Positions 1 through 5,192 of a DNA stretch of 5,192 nt are shown here, in pieces. This DNA comes from Bacteroidota bacterium. GTDB lineage: Bacteria > Bacteroidota > Bacteroidia > Bacteroidales > Prolixibacteraceae. The notes beneath the pieces were generated by a model. It was not told the DNA's origin and ran no database searches. It worked only from the letters and a program-made list of their open reading frames with translations. The stretch lies in the NCBI GenBank assembly GCA_030695265.1, contig JAUYTA010000532.1, positions 1 to 5,192 of the forward strand, in the 5' to 3' direction. Positions within the stretch are counted from its first letter, which is position 1. Each line of letters begins with the position of its first letter. The position numbers and the translations under genes were made by a program.

Positions 1-742
1 CCATCACGTCATCCGGATCAGGTTTTCGTGCCCGGTTGGAAACATTGTGCCCGATGATGATGTCAGGATTGAAAAGTTCCTTCATATTATGAACCGGAAA
101 ATTATTCACTATTCCTCCATCGAACACAAGCGAGCCGTCAATTTCAATGGGCTTAAAATACAGAGGGAAAGTCATCGATCCCCGGATGGCCTCGCCCAGA
201 TCACCTTGCCTCAAAACTACTTCCCTATTGTTGTAAACATCAGTTGCAATGCAGAAAAACGGAACAAAAAGGTTGTTGAAATCACCTTTACTAACTGCAG
301 TTACGGCTGAAAACATTTCCATAAAAGCAAAATCTATTTGTTCTTCAGGAATTATATTGGTTGGAGGCAAAATTTTTAGTTTGTCTTCTTTTTTTAGCAG
401 ATTAAGTTCGAGCCATGAAGGATCTTCTTCCAGTTTCAAAAAATAATACCTGTATTCTTCCTGAATTCGCCCTGTTGACCAAAACTTAAACTGATCCGAT
501 TTGAAAAGCTGTTCCATTTCGTCGGTTGAATAGCCTGCTGCATAAAGTCCTCCCACAATGGCACCCATAGAAGTTCCGGCAATGTAGTCGATGGGTATCC
601 CGTTTTCTTCAAGAGCTTTAATAACCGTAATGTGCGCAAGGCCTTTTGCCCCTCCGCCGCTTAAAACCAGCCCGACTTTTTGTGCGGTCGATGAAAATGT
701 AATGGTGAAGATGATGAATAAAATGCAGAAAAGTTGTTTCAT
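1..742 (-). CDS. Patatin-like phospholipase, secreted (5' part only, cut by window edge)
   Basis: The first 247 residues are read without interruption from ATG at 742; the gene continues past the left edge. Residues 1-20 form a signal peptide (MKQLF, then a hydrophobic run ending SSTA, followed by QKVGL). The patatin fold follows at once: glycine-rich oxyanion loop SGGGAKG at 28-34, nucleophile elbow GTSMG at 56-60 with catalytic Ser58, and DGG at 208-210 giving Asp208 of the Ser-Asp dyad. All catalytic elements are intact, so it should be an active lipid acyl hydrolase, exported across the inner membrane. In Bacteroidota, proteins with this start are usually about 700-800 residues, with POTRA-like and BamA-type barrel domains after the patatin domain; whether that tail exists here cannot be seen. 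The substrate is unknown. A TAnnTTTG box lies 32 bases upstream. The start is fixed by the signal peptide. The family call is secure; the fusion to a barrel is inference. Confidence 0.9.
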   Translation of the reverse strand, partial: MKQLFCILFIIFTITFSSTAQKVGLVLSGGGAKGLAHITVIKALEENGIPIDYIAGTSMGAIVGGLYAAGYSTDEMEQLFKSDQFKFWSTGRIQEEYRYYFLKLEEDPSWLELNLLKKEDKLKILPPTNIIPEEQIDFAFMEMFSAVTAVSKGDFNNLFVPFFCIATDVYNNREVVLRQGDLGEAIRGSMTFPLYFKPIEIDGSLVFDGGIVNNFPVHNMKELFNPDIIIGHNVSNRARKPDPDDVM

Positions 743-774
743 GGCCAGCGCAATTTTCGGGTATTGTCAAAAAC

Positions 775-782
775 CAAATTTA
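775..782 (-). promoter_or_regulatory. Probable -7 promoter box for the patatin gene
   Basis: The minus strand reads TAAATTTG, an exact match to the Bacteroidota -7 consensus TAnnTTTG. Transcription would start near 769, leaving a leader of about 27 bases before the patatin ATG at 742. No good TTG/TTTG -33 element is seen at the usual 19-21 base distance, so the call rests on the -7 box and its position in the 66-base gap between the YitT gene and the patatin gene. Confidence 0.45.
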
Positions 783-808
783 CAAAATACTTAACTATAA
801 AACAGCTC

Positions 809-1732
809 TCAGTCGGTTACTTTGTGCTTGAGCGATTGGAATCCTTCGCCGAGTATTTCGTGGGTATCCATTACTGTGATGAATGCATCAGGGTCAATGG
901 TGCTGATGTATTCTTCGAGAATGGCAACTTCGCGCCGGCTTACAATGGTGTAAATGATGTGCTTGTCTTCTCCGGTGTACATGCCGATTCCTTTCAGGTA
1001 AGTGCCGCCCCGTTCAAGGTCAACCAATAATTTATGCCTGATATCCTCATGCTTTTCCGAAATGATCATCAATGCCTTGTTGTAGTCGCTACCTTCGAGC
1101 ACCAGGTCGATGGCCCGGCCCGTGATATAAATTACCACCCACGAATAAAGCGGAATTTGCCAGTCTTTGAATGCGACCAGACTGAGCAAAACGATCGTCG
1201 AATCAACATAAATCATGAGTTGTCCGAGCTGCATCCGGGTCTTTTTGGCAATTATCATGGCAATAATGTCCGATCCTCCTGAAGTTGCGCGCGATTTGAA
1301 AATTAATCCCAATCCGAAACCGACCAGAACCCCGCCAAATACGCACGAAAGCAAAATATCGGGAACCAGTGGGGCATAACCATCAACGCGCATATAAGTA
1401 ATGGCATCCATAAAAACAGATGAAAGCACAAAACCAACCACTGTTTTGATGCCGAAACGTGGTCCAAGTATCTTTATTCCGGCAATAGTAAGCGGAATAT
1501 TCAGCACCAAACCAAACAAACCAATCGGGATTCCATCCGGCCAAAACGAAAACATACCCACGGTCATGTAATGAACTACGATGGCAATTCCGTAAACTCC
1601 GCCCGGAACAATGCGGTGAGGCGAAATGAAGTAAACAAACCCGACAGCCAGAATAAATGCCCCGATTACAATCAGGCTATAATCTTTAAACCATTTCAGG
1701 CTGAATACTTTGTCGTTTGGAAGAAAGGTCAT
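809..1732 (-). CDS. YitT family membrane protein with DUF2179 domain
   Basis: A 307-residue inner-membrane protein of the usual family length. The N-terminal half carries five or six hydrophobic segments: about 18-37, 45-60, 68-86, 95-113, 123-145 and 171-188. The family motif SGGSD is at 151-155, just after a membrane segment, and PGG is at 43-45. The C-terminal soluble part, about residues 218-300, is a DUF2179 domain that contains ERGGTYLKGIG (240-250) and ends in HEILGEGF (291-298). These features define the YitT_membrane plus DUF2179 architecture (PF02588/PF10035). Family members occur widely in Bacteroidota and Firmicutes, often in several copies per genome; no transport substrate or biochemical role is firmly established, so none is assigned. 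The ATG at 1732 is preceded by an A-rich stretch rather than a Shine-Dalgarno sequence, as is normal in this phylum. A one-mismatch -7 box (TATGTTTC, minus strand, 1760-1767) lies upstream. The 66-base gap to the patatin gene has a separate promoter box, so the two are probably not one operon. Confidence 0.92.
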   Translation of the reverse strand: MTFLPNDKVFSLKWFKDYSLIVIGAFILAVGFVYFISPHRIVPGGVYGIAIVVHYMTVGMFSFWPDGIPIGLFGLVLNIPLTIAGIKILGPRFGIKTVVGFVLSSVFMDAITYMRVDGYAPLVPDILLSCVFGGVLVGFGLGLIFKSRATSGGSDIIAMIIAKKTRMQLGQLMIYVDSTIVLLSLVAFKDWQIPLYSWVVIYITGRAIDLVLEGSDYNKALMIISEKHEDIRHKLLVDLERGGTYLKGIGMYTGEDKHIIYTIVSRREVAILEEYISTIDPDAFITVMDTHEILGEGFQSLKHKVTD

Positions 1733-1963
1733 GATGAGGTTTTTTATGTTGAAGGCAAAGAAACATAGGATATTCGTGACAACCTTTGATTTTTATCAGA
1801 TAACAAGAATTTATTCAATAAAGAAGTGATAACGATATTTCCATCAAATCGGACAAACGACTGTTTTGAATACATTTGTTGCAAAGAATGACCTTGTACT
1901 ACTTGTTAAAATGGATTTTTCGCATCCGAAAAAATGGCTATATTTGTATTTAAATTTTATGAT
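1733..1963. other. Divergent intergenic region between the YitT gene and the small plus-strand gene
   Basis: This AT-rich spacer of 231 bases carries no convincing gene on either strand. It holds two plus-strand exact matches to TAnnTTTG (1871-1878 and 1939-1946) and a one-mismatch match on the minus strand (1760-1767) that could serve the YitT gene. No structured RNA, hairpin terminator or long repeat was recognised in it. Confidence 0.6.
1939..1946 (+). promoter_or_regulatory. Probable -7 promoter box for the small antitoxin-like gene
   Basis: TATATTTG matches TAnnTTTG exactly. It lies 17 bases before the ATG at 1964, with a T-run (1916-1920) about 18 bases upstream in place of a clear TTTG -33 element. 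If used, the transcript would begin near 1952. That would exclude the upstream in-frame ATG at 1934, because that codon lies before the box, and would favour 1964 as the start. Confidence 0.5.
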
Positions 1964-2170
1964 ATGATAATCGAAAGAGTTGAAAATAACAAGATTGTGA
2001 TTACTATATCTTCAAATGTGGATATATTTGGTATTCAAAGATTAATCGACTATGCCCGGTATCTGGAGGCTACATCACAAAGTAAGGCAAAGCAAGAAGA
2101 CATAGATAAACTTGCTGATGAAGTAAATGAAAATTGGTGGAATAAGAACAAACACAGGTTTTCGAAGTGA
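1964..2170 (+). CDS. Small 68-residue protein, possible orphan antitoxin
   Basis: The protein begins MIIERVENNKIVITI, which predicts a short beta hairpin. A helical region follows (about 22-37, FGIQRLIDYARYLEAT), then a charged linker-helix (SKAKQEDIDKLADEVN, 40-55) and the ending WWNKNKHRF (58-66). From memory, small Bacteroidota proteins with a SKAKQ-DIDxLADE-WWxKNKxRF tail are found just upstream of PIN-domain (VapC-like) toxins; that is recognition, not a search result. Here no toxin follows: the next gene, porQ, is on the opposite strand and ends 7 bases away, so the gene would be an orphan antitoxin or a descendant with another job. An ATG at 1934 in the same frame would add ten residues (MAIFVFKFYD), but it overlaps the TATATTTG box, so 1964 is preferred. 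It is AT-rich compared with its neighbours, which fits acquisition but is not proof of it. That it is a real gene is likely; its function is unproven. Confidence 0.7.
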   Translation: MIIERVENNKIVITISSNVDIFGIQRLIDYARYLEATSQSKAKQEDIDKLADEVNENWWNKNKHRFSK

Positions 2171-2177
2171 TTTTTCC

Positions 2178-3236
2178 TTATTCCACAATTTCTTCTTCTC
2201 TCACCACATTCCTTTTAAAATCTTCCCCTAAATTAAGTGCGATCGAAATAATATTGCTTGCTCCGGCCAGATGGTAGCGTGCTGATCCGTAGTTAATGTG
2301 AAAGCGTGAAATGCGGAATCCGAATCCCCACGAGAACCCAACGGTTGACATTTTTTCATCAAGCCGCAACTCCTGCCTGATTTGATAATTGTATCCGGCA
2401 CGAAGGGTGAAATTGGGTGATGGAAGCAATTCGACACCCAAAACCAGGTGGCGCATAAATTTTTTTGTGAATTTGTCTTCAACATAAACAACCGTTGTAC
2501 CTGTTTTGTCTTCTTCAGGTTTGGCCAGATCCCATTTTTGGAGGTGTTGCATGGTGGCTGCAAAACGAATGGGGGCGTGTTGTAGTTTTTGCGAAATGCC
2601 AAACTGAAGGTCAAAAGGTATCGTTTCCCTTTCAGCGCCATCGTAATAAGTTGTAATTTGAGATCCAACGTTTCGTGCAACCAGCGAAGTAACTGTAAGC
2701 TTGTTTTTACTGAAAAGACTTACTCCCAGATCAGCTGCCAGTCCAATGGATTGATAGTTTTCGAACGATGAAAGTATTGGTTTCAGGTTAATACCATAAG
2801 CAATCCTTTTGTATTGGTTCGACCAGATCAGGTTAAGGGCGTATTCGGCAGCATTAAAAGTTGCCCCGGTTTTTTCTCCGTTGGGTAGCGCTTCTATAAA
2901 TTGTCCGTAATTGATGTAATGCATTCCCACGGCAAAGTTTCCGGGTAGGGGAGTGCCGAATGAATAAGCTGCATATCCGTAATTGATGCCCGCAAAATAA
3001 TCGACATAATTAAAGGCCAGCATGTTCTGCATGTCGGGTCTGAGCAGTGATGGATTATTGTACGAAATATTCAGATCAGTCGAGTCGTTCAGGGCAATCT
3101 GATTGCCTCCCAATGCCGCCATTCTGGCCGAGTTGGTCAGGTTCAGGAACTGGTAGGTATATTCCCCTCCGATCTGGCTGTAAGCTGTTGGAATTAGAGA
3201 TATGATAAGAACAATCAGGAAAATTAGTTTGCGCAT
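2178..3236 (-). CDS. porQ: Type IX secretion system protein PorQ
   Basis: A 352-residue outer-membrane protein. Residues 1-20 are a signal peptide (MRKLIF, hydrophobic core, cleavage expected after TAYS before Gln21). The mature N-terminus has the family signature: YQFLNLTNSARMAALGG (28-44), a polar stretch with DSTDLN (51-56), and NNPSLL (60-65). The rest is a series of amphipathic, aromatic-rich beta strands ending in IISIALNLGEDF, as expected for a FadL-like barrel. In the studied system PorQ holds PorZ at the cell surface, as part of the PorU-PorV-PorQ-PorZ attachment complex that removes C-terminal signals from type IX cargo and links the cargo to surface lipopolysaccharide. PorV is a relative, but the start of this protein fits PorQ better. 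A charged tail of about 12 residues (KRNVVREEEIVE) follows the last strand. The gene is same-strand with the BT_3928-like gene, 113 bases downstream of it, with no clear promoter or terminator between. Confidence 0.88.
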   Translation of the reverse strand: MRKLIFLIVLIISLIPTAYSQIGGEYTYQFLNLTNSARMAALGGNQIALNDSTDLNISYNNPSLLRPDMQNMLAFNYVDYFAGINYGYAAYSFGTPLPGNFAVGMHYINYGQFIEALPNGEKTGATFNAAEYALNLIWSNQYKRIAYGINLKPILSSFENYQSIGLAADLGVSLFSKNKLTVTSLVARNVGSQITTYYDGAERETIPFDLQFGISQKLQHAPIRFAATMQHLQKWDLAKPEEDKTGTTVVYVEDKFTKKFMRHLVLGVELLPSPNFTLRAGYNYQIRQELRLDEKMSTVGFSWGFGFRISRFHINYGSARYHLAGASNIISIALNLGEDFKRNVVREEEIVE

Positions 3237-3349
3237 AATTCTATAGGATTCGGGTATTTTACCGAACGTTAAAAACGGTTATTTATTATCAATCCAATGA
3301 ATGTATTATTGCCGGATTCTTTCACTTTCAAATTTTCAAATTGCCGGAT
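3237..3349. other. Spacer between porQ and the BT_3928-like gene, with short repeats
   Basis: This gap of 113 bases has no gene and no clear hairpin-plus-T-run terminator for minus-strand transcription. It holds an 11-base direct repeat, an 8-base tandem repeat, and a weak inverted pair ACCG/CGGT (about 3261-3279). No exact TAnnTTTG box is seen on the minus strand ahead of porQ, so porQ may be read through from the genes upstream of it or use a degenerate promoter. Confidence 0.5.
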
Positions 3350-3350
3350 T
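3308..3350. repeat. 11-base direct repeat ATTGCCGGATT flanking a tandem 8-mer
   Basis: ATTGCCGGATT occurs at 3308-3318 and again at 3340-3350, a spacing of 32 bases. Between them TTTCAAAT is repeated in tandem (3326-3333 and 3334-3341). The second 11-mer runs into the stop codon (TAA, minus strand) of the BT_3928-like gene. The matches are exact, but the elements are short and no function is known. Confidence 0.6.
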
Positions 3351-4471
3351 TACTTCAACTGGTCTTCCAGTTTTTCCAGATTTGGAATATCATTAAAATG
3401 AAATTTTCTCAGGATAGTCCCATTTTTCAGGAGAAGTAACCCGGGATTTGAACGTATAATGGTTTTTAGAGTGATTTCATCGGTATTGAAAAAGTCAAAT
3501 TGTGCATCGGTTTCGTTTTTAAATGATTCGAAACTATCGGGCGATGAGGATGTCAGTCCAATAAAATTGTATCCTTTGCTTTTGGCTTCCACTGCCAGCA
3601 GGGCAATTTTTCCTATACCTTCACGGTTGCTTTTTTCGAGGTTCGAGGCAATAACAATGAAAGTATAGTTTTCATCGTAAAGGAAAAAGTCTTTGATATC
3701 TTCTCCTTCAGATGTTTCAATCCTGAAATCGTGGATAGGAGGGACGTATCCTTTCTGAATCAAAATCGGATCTTCCATTTTCACAAACTTCCAGTTGAGC
3801 GTATCCTGCCATGGATAGTCGGCTTCGGTAAATTTCTTTTCTTCACCGGTTTTTTTGTTTTTATAGATGAAATTGTTTTCATAAACATCTTTCAGGGCCC
3901 CTTCAGGAATTTTCATGGCTTCAGGAATATTAACTCCCACTTTATATGGGCTGAAATCAATAATTGGCAGATGTTTGTATGAATAATTTACGAGGTAGAA
4001 ATAGAAAATCATGGTCATTACTGTGAGCGCTATTGAAAGGACCGGCCCGTTTTTACTTTTGAAATTTTTACGCTGAAAAAAAACGAAAATTGCCAGTACC
4101 AGCAATACAATGTTCTTGTAAAAAGTTTGCCAGTTGGTAATAACCAGCGCATCGCCAAAACATCCGCAATCGGTTACAGGATTGGTCAGCGCCAATACCA
4201 GGGTCAATCCGGTAAAAAACACCATAAACGCCAGCATCAGCCAGCTGGTGAAACGGATGAAAAAATTAAACAGAAAAGCTACTCCCAGAAAAAATTCAGC
4301 AGCAGCAAGAAAGATACCCAGACAGAAAGCCAGATCAGTTAGCCATGGCATCTGAAATGCATTGAAATAATCGGTGAATTTATAGGCTGATCCCCAGGGA
4401 TCTATCCCTTTTACAAATCCTGAAAATATAAAAGTTAATCCGAGCAGTACGCGTGCAATGAGCTTAAACAT
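3350..4471 (-). CDS. BT_3928-like membrane protein: MauE/DoxX domain plus cysteine-free thioredoxin-like domain
   Basis: A 373-residue protein. The N-terminal part is a four-helix MauE/DoxX-like membrane domain: helices at about 5-20, 44-70, 76-95 and 117-132, followed by a fifth hydrophobic helix at about 144-163. It starts with LIARVLLGLTFIFSGFVKGIDPWG, shown here only as LLGLTFIFSGFVKGIDP (9-25), and carries the strongly conserved DCGCFGD at 101-107. The C-terminal part (about 245-373) has the strand-helix order of a thioredoxin fold, with a cis-proline-like SNPG at 341-344, but no cysteine: the place of the CxxC motif is taken by ASNLEKS (275-281). The only cysteines are Cys50, Cys102 and Cys104, so any thiol chemistry would sit in the membrane domain. 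MauE and DoxX relatives act in disulfide or quinone redox steps; the role of this Bacteroidota family is not known. It begins 10 bases after the DUF1599 stop, which indicates one operon. Confidence 0.85.
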   Translation of the reverse strand: MFKLIARVLLGLTFIFSGFVKGIDPWGSAYKFTDYFNAFQMPWLTDLAFCLGIFLAAAEFFLGVAFLFNFFIRFTSWLMLAFMVFFTGLTLVLALTNPVTDCGCFGDALVITNWQTFYKNIVLLVLAIFVFFQRKNFKSKNGPVLSIALTVMTMIFYFYLVNYSYKHLPIIDFSPYKVGVNIPEAMKIPEGALKDVYENNFIYKNKKTGEEKKFTEADYPWQDTLNWKFVKMEDPILIQKGYVPPIHDFRIETSEGEDIKDFFLYDENYTFIVIASNLEKSNREGIGKIALLAVEAKSKGYNFIGLTSSSPDSFESFKNETDAQFDFFNTDEITLKTIIRSNPGLLLLKNGTILRKFHFNDIPNLEKLEDQLK

Positions 4472-4481
4472 GGGTAAAATT

Positions 4482-5018
4482 TTAAAATTCTATCTTAATT
4501 AACGCAAAAACGGCATAATTGATCATGTCGAGGTAATTTGCTTCTATTCCTTCCGAAATAATTGTTTGCCCCAGGTTGTCTTCAATTTGTTTGGTCCGCT
4601 TGAGTTTCATCAGTATTAAGTCTGTATAGGAGCTCATCCGCATGTTCCGCCAAGCTTCGTCGTAATCGTGGTTCTTGGCCAGCATCAGTTCTTTGGCCTG
4701 ATTGAAAAGGCTGATGTAAAGCGACAACGTTTCATCTTCAGTCAAATCATCGGTTTCCGATGTGCCCTTTTCAAGCTGAATGATGGCCATGATGCAATAA
4801 TTCACAATGCCGATGTATTCAGACCGGACACCTTCATCAATTTTGCTTGTTCCTTTTTGTTCAATACTCCTGATTCTTTGAGCTTTGATATAGATTTGGT
4901 CGGTCATTGAACTTGGACGTAGTATGCGCCATGAAATGCCGTAATCTTTCATTTTTTTCGTGAAAATATCCTGGCAAATTGTGATCACATGGTCGTATTG
5001 CTGGCTTGTTTTATCCAT
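4482..5018 (-). CDS. DUF1599 protein with two tandem copies of the domain
   Basis: From the preferred start (ATG at 5018) the protein is 178 residues and begins MDKTSQQYDHVI, as I recall for family members. An upstream in-frame ATG at 5042 would add MPRKITII. Counting from 5042, two copies of one module are obvious: copy 1 has KDY (32-34), WR (38-39), SSMTD (44-48), IE (60-61), EG (70-71), NY (81-82); copy 2 has HDY (125-127), WR (131-132), SSYTD (137-141), IE (153-154), EG (164-165), NY (175-176). The offset is 93-94 residues throughout. It is soluble, mostly helical, with no signal peptide. DUF1599 (PF07659) has no proven activity that I can name; it has been linked with nucleotide modification on comparative grounds, which is weak support here. 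It lies 10 bases upstream of the BT_3928-like gene and is divergent from a probable folP. The family call is strong, the function unknown. Confidence 0.88.
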   Translation of the reverse strand: MDKTSQQYDHVITICQDIFTKKMKDYGISWRILRPSSMTDQIYIKAQRIRSIEQKGTSKIDEGVRSEYIGIVNYCIMAIIQLEKGTSETDDLTEDETLSLYISLFNQAKELMLAKNHDYDEAWRNMRMSSYTDLILMKLKRTKQIEDNLGQTIISEGIEANYLDMINYAVFALIKIEF

Positions 5019-5083
5019 AATTATCGTAATTTTTCGAGGCATAAAAGTATTAAATTAATGTGTATTTTGAGCGTATTTTATTT

Positions 5084-5091
5084 TACTTTTG
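5084..5091 (+). promoter_or_regulatory. Probable -7 promoter box for the divergent right-hand gene (folP candidate)
   Basis: TACTTTTG matches TAnnTTTG exactly on the plus strand. Transcription would begin near 5097, leaving about 31 bases before the ATG at 5128. The nearest TTTG upstream (5066-5069) is only 14 bases away, shorter than the usual 19-21, so the -33 element is uncertain. On the other strand, TACTTTTA (5041-5048) is a one-mismatch box; if real, it would serve the DUF1599 gene and force the start at 5018. Confidence 0.45.
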
Positions 5092-5127
5092 TGTATCACT
5101 TTTGTTTAGAGTCCAAATTCATACCCT

Positions 5128-5192
5128 ATGTTAATCACATCAACTGCCAATAAATTTCTGAAACGCAAGAACACCATTAACCTGAACGGACG
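5128..5192 (+). CDS. Start of a gene, probably dihydropteroate synthase (cut by window edge)
   Basis: Only 21 complete codons are visible: MLITSTANKFLKRKNTINL, followed by NG. The KNTINLNG stretch looks like the first beta strand of Bacteroidota FolP, where a similar T-I-N-x-N-G sequence comes a few residues before the conserved PxVMGILNxTPDSF strand. FolP joins 4-aminobenzoate to the pterin diphosphate in folate synthesis. From memory, folP is commonly divergent from the DUF1599/BT_3928 pair in Bacteroidales, which supports the call. The diagnostic motifs lie beyond the right edge, so this remains an inference from a short piece plus context; the symbol is withheld. Confidence 0.5.
   Translation, partial: MLITSTANKFLKRKNTINLNG

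Noticed and set aside
436..1030. Open frames at 436-639 (minus), 591-794 (plus) and 734-1030 (plus)
   Set aside because: They overlap the patatin and YitT genes in other frames, have no recognisable domain, and the overlapped genes have complete family motifs.
2168..2240. Possible bidirectional terminator between the small gene and porQ
   Set aside because: The genes end 7 bases apart and no stem with a following T-run could be found there.
2228..2680. 150-residue open frame inside porQ on the same strand
   Set aside because: It lies wholly within porQ in another frame, with low-complexity, cysteine- and histidine-scattered composition and no family resemblance; porQ is intact across it.
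3259..3282. Inverted pair ACCG/CGGT around AACGTTAAAAA as a terminator for the BT_3928-like gene
   Set aside because: The stem is only four pairs with an 11-base loop, and there is no run of T in the minus-strand direction directly after it.
4127..4355. Two overlapping plus-strand frames rich in Lys, Gln and Ser opposite the BT_3928-like gene
   Set aside because: They are antisense shadows of the hydrophobic membrane helices, whose codons read as polar residues on the other strand.
1..5192. CRISPR array, insertion sequence, prophage or tRNA-associated island
   Set aside because: No regularly spaced repeats, transposase or integrase frames, terminal inverted repeats or tRNA-like cloverleaf were seen on either strand.

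Overview
The window looks like a piece of a Bacteroidota chromosome, probably from the order Bacteroidales/Marinilabiliales (genus not determinable from this stretch). The evidence is a clear PorQ homologue of the type IX secretion system, which is confined to this phylum. Other support comes from a DUF1599 protein, a MauE/DoxX-plus-thioredoxin-like protein of the BT_3928 kind, a secreted patatin of the type usually fused to an outer-membrane barrel, weak Shine-Dalgarno sequences, and several copies of the Bacteroidota promoter box TAnnTTTG ahead of genes. No RNA genes, insertion sequences, CRISPR arrays or other mobile-element remains were seen.

Layout, left to right. (1) 1-742, minus: 5' part of a secreted patatin-like phospholipase, cut by the window edge. 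(2) 809-1732, minus: YitT-family membrane protein with a C-terminal DUF2179 domain. (3) 1733-1963: divergent spacer with TAnnTTTG boxes. (4) 1964-2170, plus: a 68-residue protein that resembles antitoxins of Bacteroidota toxin-antitoxin pairs but has no toxin beside it. (5) 2178-3236, minus: porQ, convergent with the small gene and only 7 bases away. (6) 3237-3349: spacer with short direct repeats. (7) 3350-4471, minus: BT_3928-like membrane protein. (8) 4482-5018 (or 5042), minus: DUF1599 protein made of two tandem copies of one domain. (9) 5128 to the right edge, plus: first codons of a divergent gene, probably dihydropteroate synthase (folP).

The DUF1599 and BT_3928-like genes are 10 bases apart and are almost certainly one transcription unit; porQ follows on the same strand after 113 bases and may be read with them. 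The rest of the window is a set of individually promoted housekeeping and envelope genes. Most of the content is ordinary core genome. The least explained items are the orphan antitoxin-like gene, the duplicated DUF1599 protein, and the cysteine-free thioredoxin-like tail of the BT_3928-like protein. I did not find a convincing new multi-gene system.
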